Positions 10,605 to 22,083 of a stretch of 64,000 nucleotides of DNA are shown here, piece after piece. The notes beneath the pieces were generated by a model that saw only the letters and a program-made list of their open reading frames with translations, did no database searches and was not told the origin of the DNA. Within the stretch, counting starts at the first letter, position 1, and each line of letters starts with the position of its first letter. The translations under genes and the position numbers were made by a program. Where the stretch lies: positions 8,711,700-8,775,699 of the forward strand of contig OZ038326.1 of the NCBI GenBank assembly GCA_964035795.1, read 5' to 3'. This DNA comes from Pterobdella sp. o SKG-2022 (Eukaryota > Annelida > Clitellata > Hirudinida > Piscicolidae).

Positions 10605-10784
10605 ATAAACGGAATAAAATCGATTTGAATCAAATACTTATTAACTGAATAATAAACCTAAGCTTGTCGTAAGTTGAACTCACATTATCAAGTTTACATT
10701 ATTAGCATTTGTCAGTTAATAAAAGTATTTGATTCAAAACGTTTTTGTTAATAGGCTAGTTTAGTTAATCATAAACGGAATAAA
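10605..10784. mobile_element. Penelope-like hairpin mini-element with 14-bp flanking repeats
   Basis: About 150 bp is bounded by direct repeats ATAAACGGAATAAA at 10605-10618 and 10771-10784, a likely target-site duplication. Inside, the block GAATCAAATACTT..ATTAACTGA is mirrored by TCAGTTAAT..AAGTATTTGATTC, giving a long hairpin. Its loop carries AAGCTTGTCGTAAG followed by ACATTATCA. The same loop motif occurs in the hairpin at 33321-33460 beside a Penelope-like RT and at about 1685-1712. No ORF. Confidence 0.55.
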
Positions 10785-10789
10785 GATTA

Positions 10790-11060
10790 CTAATAAATAC
10801 AAACTAGCGGATATTTTCAATAACCATTTTTCTAACCTTGATCTCGATACAATTAATAATAATAATACTAATATTAATAATCCTAAGTATATCCTATCTA
10901 ACATAGCAATTCTAGATGATCTTGCTAATTATTAAAACTATAAGGATATATATAGGTGAAACTAGGAGGAATGCCACAGTAGTAGTAGTAGTAGTAGTAG
11001 TAGTAGCAGTAGCAGTAGTAGCAGTAGCAGTAGCAGTAGCAGTAGTAGTAGTAGTGCTCG
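10790..11060 (+). mobile_element. LINE scrap and (AGT)n microsatellite
   Basis: At 10793-10935 a frame reads NKYKLADIFNNHFSNLDLD, which resembles the pre-RT segment of a LINE. An AGT/AGC triplet array at about 10977-11055 follows. Confidence 0.4.
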
Positions 11061-11239
11061 CAAAAAGCACAGTCTTTACGTATCAAATAACATTTGGTGA
11101 GACTACAGTCATTTAATAATTTTTCTATTATAAAATTTTCATTATTACCAAGTAATTCAAGCTGACTTTCTTCTATGATATTTATATTAGTGTTATTGAG
11201 CGTGTGTAAGTTTACTGATTCTCTATGCTTTTTCAATAA

Positions 11240-12550
11240 TCCACTTTGATTTGCAGTTCTTACACCCCTACTAATTTTGTTGTCTATTCTTTCGACCTTA
11301 AGATTAGGTCAACACAAATATAAAAAAGTATTTTAAAATATTTTTTAAGGTACATACTTTCTCACCGGCTAAATCAACAAAATATAAAATCGATTGATCC
11401 AGTCTTCGGCACTTCTTACCCTGTTGAGTGTTTGTCATTTTGAATAAAAATATTCTAGATTGTGTCTCAAAATAATTTATTTAAAGATTAACTGACTTTT
11501 ATAATAACTTTTTTGAGATAGCTATGCATGCTCTCGAGCTTCATGTTAAGATGAGTGTGCAAACCTCATCTGTGTGACCACGACCATTTCTTGAAAATAA
11601 TTTAAAAATTTTAAAAAATGTCATTTTTACTGCATTCAAATGGAAATGCACATGTCACCTCAACTCTATTGGAATAGTTCTTTTCACGGTACTCCCCAAA
11701 TTTTTTTGTTTCTGGGTTATTTAAAAGTTTCTGAATAAAGTCGGAATAGTATTGTTCAAATATCCTCTTGTTTCATTCTTCACATACGGCCCTCAACACT
11801 TTATATGTCTCCGTACGTAGATGTTCATCTAAAAGTTCATTTTTCCCCTCTAATCTGTAGATGATAAAACCGGTAATTTTTTAATTTCTATTGTCGTTGA
11901 TCATAAGTCACCTAATAATTAGGTTTAAAGTAGTACAAATCTTTTGGTTAGCAGCCCAACATTTATGATTGATCGATAATACTGAAAGCAAGACAACTTT
12001 TGCACTTAACATGAAATTTTACAAACCTTTTTCGCCAAGAGCTGTCGACGTGTCACGTGCACAGCAAATGGTTAAAATGAGGGCCCATCACTGACCTCCA
12101 TGACATTTAGAACAACTTATTCATTTAATTTTATCCGTCTATTTGTTTGTAAAAAATATTGAAATGTTACCAATTCATTATTTTATTCAACCTGATGATA
12201 TACTTAATCATCATCTGTCATCGAGTTTACCCCTTGAATTACCCTCCCCGATTTAACCACGATTCTTTTAAAGAAAACAGCCATTGTCTTCATTTCAACC
12301 TAATAAATTTATAAATATTTGTGTTCAAAAAAATCTAATAAGTTTTATTTTTTTTTTTTGTAAATAAATTAAACCTTTGTGCTATATACAAAACTTCTAA
12401 GGGGATCTCTCGCTAAAGTCGTCCAATACAAGCAAAATTGTCGAAAGATAACCGTAGCCATGCGTAGCATCTTTTATTTAGTATTCAATTATATCATTTA
12501 TTCAAAACTTTCACTATATTTAATATGAACTAAAATAAGGAGATTGCTGA
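11240..12550. other. AT-rich spacer, nothing recognised
   Basis: About 1.3 kb without a credible ORF, RNA gene or repeat by eye. Confidence 0.5.
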
Positions 12551-12551
12551 C

Positions 12552-12824
12552 CTATAACAACACTTGTGCCCAGGCTGTGTTTTCGAATAATTTATTTTTT
12601 TGATGATATTTCTTAGTGAAATACCTATTCAAACTTCTTTTGTGTGAATATGAGTTTTCGCAAATTTGATATGTACATTTTTTTTCGAAGGTGCTGTGTT
12701 TTTCACGATTATGAGCTTTCAAAGTTCTTCCATCTTTCAAACTTATTTTGCACAAGTCACAAGAAAAATTAATCTGAGTTTTCATAGTTGATTTTGTGGG
12801 TTCAGAAATTAATATTTCAAACAA
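12552..12824 (-). CDS. C2H2 zinc-finger fragment
   Basis: The frame contains one well-formed C2H2 finger, CDLCKISLKDGRTLKAHNREKH (written here as a 22-residue span: Cys-X2-Cys-X12-His-X4-His). A second, degenerate finger follows (CTYQICENSYSHKRSLNRYF) with a widened Cys spacing and its first His replaced. Nucleic-acid binding is the family role. No start context, promoter or partner exon was found, so it may be one exon of a host gene, a pseudogene or part of a transposon. Confidence 0.4.
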   Translation of the reverse strand: MFEILISEPTKSTMKTQINFSCDLCKISLKDGRTLKAHNREKHSTFEKKCTYQICENSYSHKRSLNRYFTKKYHQKNKLFENTAWAQVLL

Positions 12825-12829
12825 CTCTC

Positions 12830-13390
12830 AAAGTGCAAAAATTTTTTGGAACACTACCAATTTTCTGCCATGCATCTTTCAGATGCTACCAATCTTGTAA
12901 ACACCTTCAGTACACTCCTTTTTTTGGCTGTGTACTAACGCGCTTGCGGTTGAAACGATCCTTGTTTGGTACAAACAAAATATCTTACATTAACTAATTT
13001 ATGAACAAAGTTATTTCATTTGTAGTTTTGACTCTTTCAAGCGCGCTGGTACGCGTAGTATACTACCATTCAACCCCTTACCTGCAAAATCGTACTAAAC
13101 TTTTGAAAAACGCGATTTTCATGAAAATAACTGCAATTGAAATCAACTTTTCTAGATATTATCAAAAGTCGACTTAAGCTTAGCAAAGTTTTCAGTTTTA
13201 GTAAAATCATAGAAATTTTGTATTATTTTATCATATCTGTGTATTCGGCATTTAGAATGCTCAACAATGGTGCTTAGCTCAAAGCATTTCTAAGTGACCA
13301 ACAGTGCAAGGCTGTTTCTTTGCTCCAATTTCAGCCTGATGTATTGACGAAAGCTTTTGAAGTTAGTTTATCTGGCATCTCGATCAAAAA
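12830..13390. other. Spacer, nothing recognised
   Basis: No supported feature. A short ORF at 12788-12997 shadows the zinc-finger region. Confidence 0.45.
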
Positions 13391-13393
13391 TCG

Positions 13394-13745
13394 GTGCCAC
13401 GAAAAACTTCACAACCTCCGATGTTCACACTAAACAGAGAATTTTCCTTTGCTGATGATTGTGCATTCAAAGCTATTACAGAGCAAGAGATACAACAAAT
13501 AGTAGATCAACTTTCATCCTCTTGTAACAATTTCAGTTTAATCATCAATACCGAAAAAATGATGGTGATGTTTCATTTTGCTCCAAAAACCTTCCCACAA
13601 ACCTCACCATTTAGTGATGAGACAGAAGTTACAAGCAGTAAAAAACTTCATTAGCTCAGCAATAAACTTCATCGCTGTACAAAAATTGATGATGAAGTCA
13701 AAAACCGAAATGCCAGCTGTGCTTTTGGAAAGCTGAAAAAAAATT
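13394..13745 (+). mobile_element. LINE RT palm fragment
   Basis: The frame has the catalytic box FADDCAF (FSFADDCAFKAITEQEIQQI). It is followed by the usual helix and connection motif NNFSLIINTEKMMVMF. The sequence after 13655 continues as a frameshifted LINE (SCAFGKLKK). Both ends are truncated. Confidence 0.65.
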
Positions 13746-14439
13746 TGAAATAAAAGTTTCACAGCGCACTCAAGTCAGTCTACCAAGCAGTTGTTTTTAG
13801 CGATTTTTCAACTGCAAAAAAAAATATTTTTATAGTTTGTTGGTTTCATAGTATAAAAATTCAAGGATATAACAATTACTAAGAAGTCGATTGGAAGAAG
13901 GTTATGATGAAAGCAACCCCAACCTGAAGAATATTATTATTAACGTTCACTAAGATTTTACAAAACAATAAAAATTATGAATAGAAAAAAAATTAGTATT
14001 CAATTTAAAATATATTATTTGATATCTATAACAAAAAAGATCGTATTGGCTGAGCAAAGAAAATATTGCAAGCATTTTTGCTCGCCGCAAGCTTCAATTC
14101 GTAAGCTATATTACCGCAAGCATAACACTCCTAATAAATCATCGTTCTCAGCGCTTAATCTCAACTCATTTTTATTATAAAACAAGATTTTTCATATAAA
14201 TATTATTTAATAAAAAATAATATCCGGATAAATACATTTTTATATTTATTTTGTGTATTTTGTCAACCAATCAAATTTGTTTTTGTGAGTTTGTGGCTTG
14301 TGTGTTTCGATCGACTGCGCATTTTGAACCACAGGATAATGAACACTCAATTAAAACTTATACTGTTTTCAAAAACATTAAAACTAATTTCAATATAAGC
14401 AATCTATACTTTGTTAAGATAACAAACCTATTACTTATA

Positions 14440-14657
14440 AAATCACCTTTAAATACTTGGGTATAATATTTGATAATAATTTAAGTTTTAAACATCATAT
14501 TGACTCTCTAGTGAATAAACCATATAAAATAAAGAGTAAAATATATTTCTTAAAAAAGACTTATAAACTAAATACTGACACTCTCTTAAATTTGTATTGC
14601 TCTTTTTTTATTCTCATATTAATCATTGTGACACTATTTGGGCATGTAACTATAACT
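14440..14657 (+). mobile_element. LINE C-terminal region, left part of a split copy
   Basis: The frame from about 14455 encodes LGIIFDNNLSFKHHIDSLVN, then a Lys-rich helix and SFFILILIIVTLFGHVTITN, the typical post-palm region of Jockey/CR1-type elements. It is cut at 14658 by the minus-strand insertion; the remainder resumes at 16440. Confidence 0.65.
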
Positions 14658-14666
14658 AATATAAAA
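14658..14666. repeat. Target-site duplication, left copy
   Basis: AATATAAAA, identical to 16431-16439, bounds the inserted LINE. Confidence 0.7.
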
Positions 14667-16430
14667 CCGAAGGAACACGACGTCGAGGGAACCTTAAATG
14701 ACTCAGAAAACTCGCCCTGCTCAAACATGGTCTCCCATATTGATCACATGTTAGTTCTGTCACATGCTTAGTGATGTTTCCTTTCCGAAGATCGCGTTTA
14801 AGCCTAGCGTGTTCCCGTCTGCTTTCCTCAAAACGACCGGTTGCTTCAAAACTTACTTTCCTCCAAGATAACCTAATTTGCGCTTGTGTTTTCCATGATT
14901 CGGAGTTCATGCCGCAATTTTTAAAGGTTTGTTTCAAGCTATCTTTGAATCGTTTTTTGAGTTTGTGAGCCAATCTTTTGCCATCGGTAAGTTGCCCATA
15001 AAATATCTGCTTTGGAATCCGTTGGTTGGGCAAGCTTACTAAGTGTACGCTCCACCTAAGCTGTTGCTTGAAAATTAGGTTTCGATGCTACCGATATTTG
15101 CCATCTCAAGTATCATCTGATGTGCATCTGCCATTTTATGCCAAAAATTTGGTTTCACAACTACGATTATTAGGCTTAACCACAAAGTTCAACTTACCTC
15201 GAACAAGTCGGTGGTCAGTCCAACATACAGCACCCTGCATAGCACGGAAGATTTGCACATCAGCTATGTCACGTCTTCTGACCAACAAAAAATCTATTAA
15301 GTGCCATTGTCTAGAGCCAGAGTGCATCCAGGTAGTTTTGAACTTTTCCTTCATTTGGAACATACTGTTGGTTATCTGAAACCCCATTTCCGTGCAAAGG
15401 TGTAGCAGCATTAAGCCGTTGCTGTTAAGTTTTCCGACGCCATATTTAACTAAAACGTGCCAGGTTTCTGCATCTTTTCCGACTCTTGCATTAAAATCAC
15501 CCAGTATAACGACTTTATCAACCGAAGGGATCTTAGCAACAAGTTGCCTTAGCCCCTGATAGAAAGCTATTTTTGTTTCTTCTGATGTGTGTAATGTTTG
15601 TGCAAAAGTAGCATACTGCCCACGAGTCAAAAGAATTCTCATTAATGAGGTTCAGTCATTTATACCGCAAGGCAGCTCTTATAGATAAAAAAGAAGAGAG
15701 GTTATAACTGCAAAAGCCACACCAGATTCTTTTTTACTTCCATGCGGCTTAATTTTCCAAAAGAAAGTGTAACCTCCGTCTGAAAAATTTCCTTCACCTG
15801 TCAGTCGGGTTTCAGATAATGCCACGATGTCTAAGCCATAGCGTTGAAGCTCCCTAGAGATTAAAGCAGTGCGTCTTTCAGGACGCATAGTCAATGCTGG
15901 CAAATCTGAAAGCGTACGAACATTCCAACAGCCAGTCAACATGTTTTTTATTTTTTTTTTCGCAGAAGCTGGATTACGACCGAGCCCAGGCTGCGATACC
16001 CTGGAACACCTTCCGGGCCAGACAATGGAACTTACACAGTCTCCAAAGCCCTTATTGCCATTGATGCAATCATCATTTGCCTTATTCTAAAGAAAAAGGT
16101 TCCGTTTAAGACTACAGCCAGCCATAACACATGCTTACAAAACAATCCCTGTGCCTGATGCTTTTATAGTGAAGAAAGGCTTCGTACTCAACCAATCCAA
16201 CTCACTCCGCACAGTTGTGTTTGCCCAAAAAGAAAAACAAGTTAACATCATTGGATACAAAAGTGCCGCAGGTTTTATTTTGAAGTTGACCTCTTCTAGA
16301 TACATGACCTGACAAGACCTAACGGGCGTATCTCCCCGGATTTATCTTTAGGGGTTTACTCCCTTAGCTTTTGACTTTACCTTGACCTTCTACAAGGCAG
16401 TAGCCACAGCCATATATAGTTGCCGCCACC
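14667..16430 (-). mobile_element. Full-ended, internally deleted LINE inserted into another LINE
   Basis: On the minus strand the order is: a 5' leader (16430-15950), the APE endonuclease start (15942-15679: GCWNVRTLSDLPA, LISRELQRYGLDIVALSETR), the rest of the endonuclease (15642-15136: VVILGDFNARVGKD, WTDHRLVRGKL), then directly the C-terminal tail (about 15060-14656: QLRW, RIPKQIFYGQL, KKRFKDSLK, LRFPRRRV). The whole reverse transcriptase between the TDHR motif and QLRW is absent. Both termini are present and a 9-bp target duplication flanks it. The endonuclease residues N, E, D..N and D-H look kept. It could only have moved using enzymes from elsewhere, unless the deletion came later. Confidence 0.75.
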
Positions 16431-16439
16431 AATATAAAA
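16431..16439. repeat. Target-site duplication, right copy
   Basis: AATATAAAA, matching 14658-14666. Confidence 0.7.
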
Positions 16440-16800
16440 AAAATCAAAAACTAAAAAAACCAACTATCAGAACTATCTTTAATTATCTTTATGACAAACA
16501 TATTAATTATAAAGCTTTAGATATATTGAATATAAATAACATAATTATATTACACACCTTAATATTTAGTTTTAAACATAAAAATAAACTTCTTGACTCT
16601 TTCCAATTTCTTTAACACTAGGACCTATAACTACAATATAAGAAATAATAACAACTAGAAAAATATGGAACTAATAAAAAAATTATCTTTAAGAGTAAAA
16701 GGTGGTAAATGTTGAAATCAATTACCAGATAATCTTAAATCCATAAAATCGTCAAAATTACTCAAAACTCTTGTAAAAAGTGTATACTAAACAACTCCAA
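16440..16800 (+). mobile_element. LINE C-terminal region, right part of the split copy
   Basis: The frame reads TIFNYLYDKHINYKALDILN, then INNIIILHTLIFSFKHKNKL, the far C-terminus of the same element type as 14440-14657. Frame differs by one base across the insertion, in an A-rich run. Confidence 0.6.
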
Positions 16801-17164
16801 GTTATAAAAATATGATTTTTCTAGATTTTTTCTAGTGATATTACTTCATTTTTATTCTTTTCGATTTGAATTATTTTTTTTGTTTTTTTTGCAATTTTCA
16901 TTTGAGGTAGATCTATTTACACTTGAAAGGCAGTTGTTACAATGATAACTCGTAATATTTATTTTGATTTGACTCTTTTTATGCCATTTCATTTTTTTTG
17001 AAGTTTTTTGTAACTAGTTTCGTTGCTCATTTTCAGCTTGTTCACTTCACTTGGACCTTTTGAATTTCATGTAATTGTTGTTCATATCAATAAAAAATTA
17101 TTGTTAAAAAAAAAGTATACATGGTTTTTTAACTAATAAAAATAGCTTAGCTTTTAGTTTTTCT

Positions 17165-17615
17165 TCTTGCATCCTTGAAAGCAGAGGACTGCAACAACAC
17201 TCCTCCAACGTACTTGGTTCTGGCTGGTCCTCTTCAGCTCAGCCTACGTCATTCCGGTAATCTTCGTCTCTGCCTCGATGCTTCTCCACCAGGTCTGCTT
17301 AAAACGACCAACTTTTTTCTTCTTTTATGGGTTCCAGCCCAGGGCTAGAAAGAGCCCTTCCTGGATCAAGCAGTTTTCAGAGTTTGTTGTTGTAGTTTTT
17401 GTAACACTTTTTTTACAGAGCCGGGTTGTTAGCCTAGTTCAAACCCCCAGCCTGGAGGGCCAGTAAACTTCACTTAGTCCGAGTTTTATCCCTCGAACTG
17501 TCCGGCTTGGGTGGCCCAGCCAGAAGCTCACGCTCCCGCCGGCACAGCTCTCAGAGTTACTGAGGTGCTCAAGTTCATGACCACGACAAGGTGGCAGTCC
17601 ATCGGGAGGACTTAC
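17165..17615. repeat. GC-rich dispersed repeat, probably LINE untranslated region
   Basis: The block at 17420-17610 (GCCGGGTTGTTAGCC, CCCCAGCCTGGAGGGCCAG, GTCCGGCTTGGGTGGCC, CAAGGTGGCAGTCCATCGGG) is far more GC-rich than its flanks. It resembles untranslated parts of LINEs seen in many animal genomes; that link is from memory, not shown here. Upstream, 17165-17320 (CTCTTCAGCTCAGCCTACGT) looks like part of the same insertion. Confidence 0.4.
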
Positions 17616-17929
17616 AAAAATACGTTTGAAAAAATAACTCAAATGCAGAAATGAGCTTTGAAGTTTGAAGAATTTTCAAGAAGTAATAAATAAATAAGTG
17701 GTGCTATTGAAAAATAGTCACTTTAAAAACGCACTTGAGAAAGAGTGAAAAAAATTAATAGAGGAAGTTAGTTAAACGCTGCAAAAACGTAAGAGCCGTT
17801 ATCAAAACAGAAGTTTTGGTTCAAAAGATTAGAAATAAAGAAATTCTCAAAATATCTCTTGATTGTTCGATAATCTTTGCAAGTAATTCAGAATTATTTT
17901 TTAGGAAGTATATTATTCATTGTTTCTCG

Positions 17930-18260
17930 ATTGCAAATATAAAAGGATGTTGTGATTGGAACCTTGCCAACACACACGGCAGACGACTGCCTTCTACTTG
18001 CTCATCCTTAGGATCAACTGCAAAAGATCCCAAGCCATGTTTTTCACTTCAGCTGTCAAAAGCTTTGGTGCAACTATCAGCTTGGAAAAGACTGTAGTTT
18101 TACATCAACATAGTTCAAGACTCAGGGCTTCACTGCTCTCAGTTTTGGCTCTTATTGGTCAATCAAAAAGCTGCAATGAATCTAGGATAACGAGAGATTT
18201 TTGGCACGTGACTGACTTGGTAGACCAACGTGATGATCGTGATGATGTAGAGCTGTGAGG
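17930..18260 (+). mobile_element. LINE RT palm fragment, family B copy 1
   Basis: One frame reads DDCLLLAHP and continues DQLQKIPSHVFHFSCQKLW; another reads INCKRSQAMFFTSAVKSFGA, then ISLEKTVVLHQHSS. They are overlapping frames of the palm and connection of a LINE. The same nucleotide block occurs inverted at 42545-42905 and 50275-50475. Confidence 0.65.
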
Positions 18261-19640
18261 AAAAATATGGTTTCTATAAAGGCATCATGTGGTTGTCACA
18301 AAGGTTGGTTTAGACTGCGGCCTCACAACCCTCTTCAGCCATGCGAGGTACATTGGCAAAAGACTCATGGAGAATCAAGTGCTAAACGTTTCAAAACAAA
18401 GATATTGCCAGCGTGTATTACAAGCTCATGTCATATGTGACAATGATTGACTGCATGTCTGAGAATTCAAGTCGATGTCTCAAGTGCTGAGGTTTTTTAA
18501 AAAACATTGTTGGATAAGACTTGGTTCAAAAAATCATTCAGCCACCAGAATCACGAAAAAGTTCAATTGAGGGTGAGCTAGCAGTTTTTTAAAGCATCAT
18601 CACGTATAAGCTTCACCAAATGGCTTGCTACCTCCTAGCTCACTGTTCAGAGACGACGATGATTTGGGAAATGGTCCAAGTGTTCTGTCCAGCACAAGTG
18701 CTAAAATGCCAGCAAGAAAAAATGAGGGGTGGTGCCTGTAATCTCAAACAGTTTCTCATTTGTCATTTCATCTTTATGAACAGGGTTTCCAAGTCTTGCT
18801 CAAAAGAAAGCTTCCTGTTGTATGCGTGTTGCACAAGTTACATGAATATATAAAAAATATTCAAAAAACATGCTTCTGTTTTGAGAGAGTACATGGTGGC
18901 AGACGACGATGGACCTGAAAAGAGCTGTTTACAGCAACCTCTTACCATGCAGTTATGGGGGAATCAGAAAGGTGACACTACCAAAGCAGTTAAATAGATC
19001 CTGTAGATGTCTAGAAAAAGATGCACAAAGCAACTCGCTAACACTAACTCTTTTCATTTTGTTCAAGACCAAAACGATCCAGGGTTGAAAAGTTTTCATC
19101 TCCACGTGGATGCTTAAAAAAGGGCTGTTGGCAAGCACAAACTCATTTGAAAGCGTACGTATAATTAAAATGAGATTTGAGGCGAGCACACGTTTTTGGT
19201 GAAAAAGATTTCAAAATCTGTTCATCGAACTTTTTTGAGGTAACTCGTGAATGAAGGATGAAGGCAAGGACGGTTAAAGGACGGCCAGATTACAACATAA
19301 CATTATATAGAAGTTTTCAATCTACAAAACTAAAAATTAAAAAACCTGGAAATGCACTAGATGCAATGGTCAAGGTGAATGCACTGCTCAGAAAATAGAG
19401 AAGAAATAGAGATGTGTCGGTGTAGAAACCAGAATTAGATACGATATATGATTTGAAAATAGATTGGGTAGTAAAAATCATATGAATGAGTTAAATGTAG
19501 ACCTTTTGGGAAAATATCCATTTTATAGAACCCAGAAACGTGGTTGGTGCTTGAAGCATTGGATGAATATGGGATAGATGGGTGTGAGTGGATGAATGTG
19601 GTATGGGTGGATAGATAGATGTGACTAAGCTTTTGAAAAC
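18260..19640. other. Mixed spacer, possible transposon debris
   Basis: Several coding-like stretches (18255-18440, 18620-18853) have no recognisable domain. A short GGATGAATG/GGATAGATG array lies at about 19555-19625. Confidence 0.4.
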
Positions 19641-19646
19641 CCACAG

Positions 19647-19836
19647 ATGGGTATCCCAACACTGATGACAATGGCGGGTTTCGAATTTTACTTGTTATGT
19701 TTCGTGAAAGGTACCAGACATGAAAATTTCATAATTCAACTGTCTGCCATGATTCTCTTCATTATCTCTGTCTTTCTCGTCACCATCGACTTAAGGGTGT
19801 CTGACAAAATAGTCGCTGTTTTCATTCTAGCTACTG
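19647..19836 (+). CDS. Multi-pass membrane protein, penultimate exon
   Basis: An acceptor (AACCCACAG, ending 19646) is followed by an open frame encoding MGIPTLMTMAGFEFYLLCFV, a short polar loop, a second hydrophobic segment (LSAMILFIISVFLVTI) and the start of a third (DKIVAVFILAT). A donor GTAATT follows ACTG at 19836, phase 1. The layout resembles small four-pass proteins such as the MARVEL group, but I cannot assign it. The first exon(s) were not found; the initial ATG may be internal. Confidence 0.55.
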
Positions 19837-20069
19837 GTAATTTTGTATTGTGCTTGTGTCTAGTAAATATATTTAGTTGATTTCTTATTTCTTTTTATTC
19901 TTGTTTCACATTTTTCTTTATTATAAACTAAATTTTTCAATTGTTTTCCGTGGCCGCTCAGCTTTTCTCAAACCACTCAATTAAGATAGATAAAAGTTTT
20001 CACATATATTTTGAGACTTGAACCAAAAAACTTATGTATAGCAATTTTTTTCTGTATCTTCTGAAAATA

Positions 20070-20745
20070 TGATGGCATCACTTTGTTGTCACCTGCAACC
20101 ACGTTCCTTCTACTCTCCAACTTTGACAACAACCTTTACATCCTTTTCATACGGTGTCTTGAAGGCATCTCGATACGGTCCATAACGCTACCCTTCTCAG
20201 CATCAATGGCAACAACTATACTCGTACACCAGTCACATCCTTTTCATCGAGAATTTTATTTGCTATTTGCAATATAACATGCCCATTCTGTGGGAAAGCA
20301 TCTAGGTGCTCCTTGACAATCCCAGTTGGTTCCCTGGCTTTGCCAAAGTGCAACTTCCCTTCATGAACTCATGAACCTACACCACTTATGCACTCATAAA
20401 TGATCCTTTAGTTAACTCATCAACCATTTCCCAGAATATCTTCAGCCTCTCTCTTTTCCTAACACCCATTTCTAGAACGTGACAACTAGCTGCTCAATAC
20501 CACTGACCTTGCCATTCCTCATGGTCCCTAGCTCTTTCTACACCTCGTCCATAGAAAATGGCTCCATGGGACTTACAACCACTTCTACATTCACCATCCC
20601 ATTCCATGGGTTTTTTTCACGATGGTCTTCACGTTCTCTTCTCACCTTGATCTCTCAGCTATATTTCTCTATGATCACCTCTAAAGCATTCACTTGCTGT
20701 CAGATTCCTTTTCTTTTTTTCAGTCTTTTTTTTTACTTTCTTTTT
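20070..20745 (-). mobile_element. Degenerate LINE remnant in an intron
   Basis: Minus-strand frames hold EPFSMDEV..ELGTMRNGKVSG, like the pre-RT block that ends GKA.G.D, then ALWQSQGT and VVAIDAEKGS. Many stops. Assignment is weak. Confidence 0.3.
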
Positions 20746-20945
20746 ATCAAAATTTTTTTATGCCTCTTTTTTCCTCGCTTTAGCTACCACGTTCCTGTTT
20801 GACTAGAAACATGAAAATAGCTTTTTTCAGTAGCATCTTGCAATTTTTTAGTTGAACATTGAAACTTTTCAATTAAATATAAAGATGACTAAACCGTAAA
20901 TAACAGGCATTGTCTGCCTTCTGAACCCCATTGTCGTCTCATCAG

Positions 20946-21028
20946 GTACAGGAGTGTTCGATGCTTTGGAGTACTTGGCAGGCTCCTACGCAATCGTCAG
21001 TGGTGTTCTACTCTTAGTGAACAACTAA
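20946..21028 (+). CDS. Multi-pass membrane protein, last exon
   Basis: An acceptor (TCTCATCAG) at 20945 joins in phase 1 to the exon at 19647-19836, giving ILATGTGVFDALEYLAGSYA, then IVSGVLLLVNN and TAA at 21026-21028. A polyadenylation signal AATAAA lies at 21066-21071, 38 bases after the stop. The two exons share phase, charge pattern and hydrophobic periodicity. The intron (19837-20945) holds LINE debris. Confidence 0.6.
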
Positions 21029-21224
21029 ATATGCTCAAAAAAATGTTGGACAATTGTTTTGGTGCAATAAAACAGGCATTGTGAAACGCTTCACGTTTTC
21101 ACTCTTCGAACATATGTATAAAAAAGTTTTATTAAAGTTAATTAAGGAAAATAAATGAAAAATTTTTTAATTTATTAAAATATTTCAAAATTTTGAGATT
21201 CATACGGTTCCTTTTTGTGCACTA

Positions 21225-21560
21225 TTTCTTCTTCCCCAACATATTTCACTATCCCTCCTCTCCCAACCTGGTGCATTATCCCTCTTCTCTCAACCTGGTG
21301 CACTATCCCTCTTTTCCCAATCTGGTGAATTATCCCTCTTCTCTCAACCTGGTGTACTATTCCTTTCTTTTCAATCTGATGCTCCAATTCTCTCCCTAAT
21401 CCGGTGCACTATTCCTTCTGCCTCAACCTGGTTCACTATCCCTTTTCCCCTAATCTGTTGCACTATTTTTTTTCTTCAACCTGGTTCCCTATCCCTCCTC
21501 TCTCAACCTGGTGCACTATCTCTTTTTCTCCAACCTGGTTCCCCAGCCTTGCCCTCCAAA
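21225..21560. repeat. Minisatellite, about 27-bp units
   Basis: Units of CAACCTGGTGCACTATCCCT plus a TCTTCTCT-like spacer are repeated about 12 times with variation, pyrimidine-rich on the + strand. Confidence 0.9.
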
Positions 21561-21564
21561 CTGA

Positions 21565-22080
21565 ATTATAAGTAAAAATTTATAAATGTAACCAGCGGTT
21601 AGAAATTGCAAGAATTAGTTTTACTTTTGAATTTTAATTTTGAATTTTTTGCTAAAAAGTTAGAAGTATTTAATTATCTTCTATAGGTTTAAATAAAGCG
21701 GTTTCACTTTTGAAAAGCTGCGATTGTTTTTTTGAACTCATGTTTTCTTTCTTACCTTGTTTGTCATTTAGGTAAGAGAAAATGATTGAAGTAAAAGGTT
21801 GTTTATGATAACAATTATTTATTGATAATGTTCAACTTTATTGTTATGAATATATGCAGTAATGCATCGGATGGAGCTCTTAATTTAAAGCTTTTGATGA
21901 AATTTTAGCAAAACACTGTTCAAGTCTTATTAGTATCATTCGAAAATCAAATGATAATAATAAAACTAAAAAAATTATTTTTGGTCATGAAAAATTTTTT
22001 TGCGGGTTATTTGCTTGGAGATTTAGGCATTTTTTAGTTGTTCTAGTATTATTCGAGTATCTTTTGGTCAATATGCATAT
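21565..22080. other. AT-rich spacer upstream of the next gene
   Basis: No gene seen. It probably contains the promoter of the gene starting at 22084, but no clear TATA box was chosen. Confidence 0.45.
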
Positions 22081-22083
22081 TAA

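Noticed and set aside
21225..21560. Regular repeat array that could be mistaken for a CRISPR array
   Set aside because: The spacers are not unique and units are directly tandem; the DNA is clearly animal.
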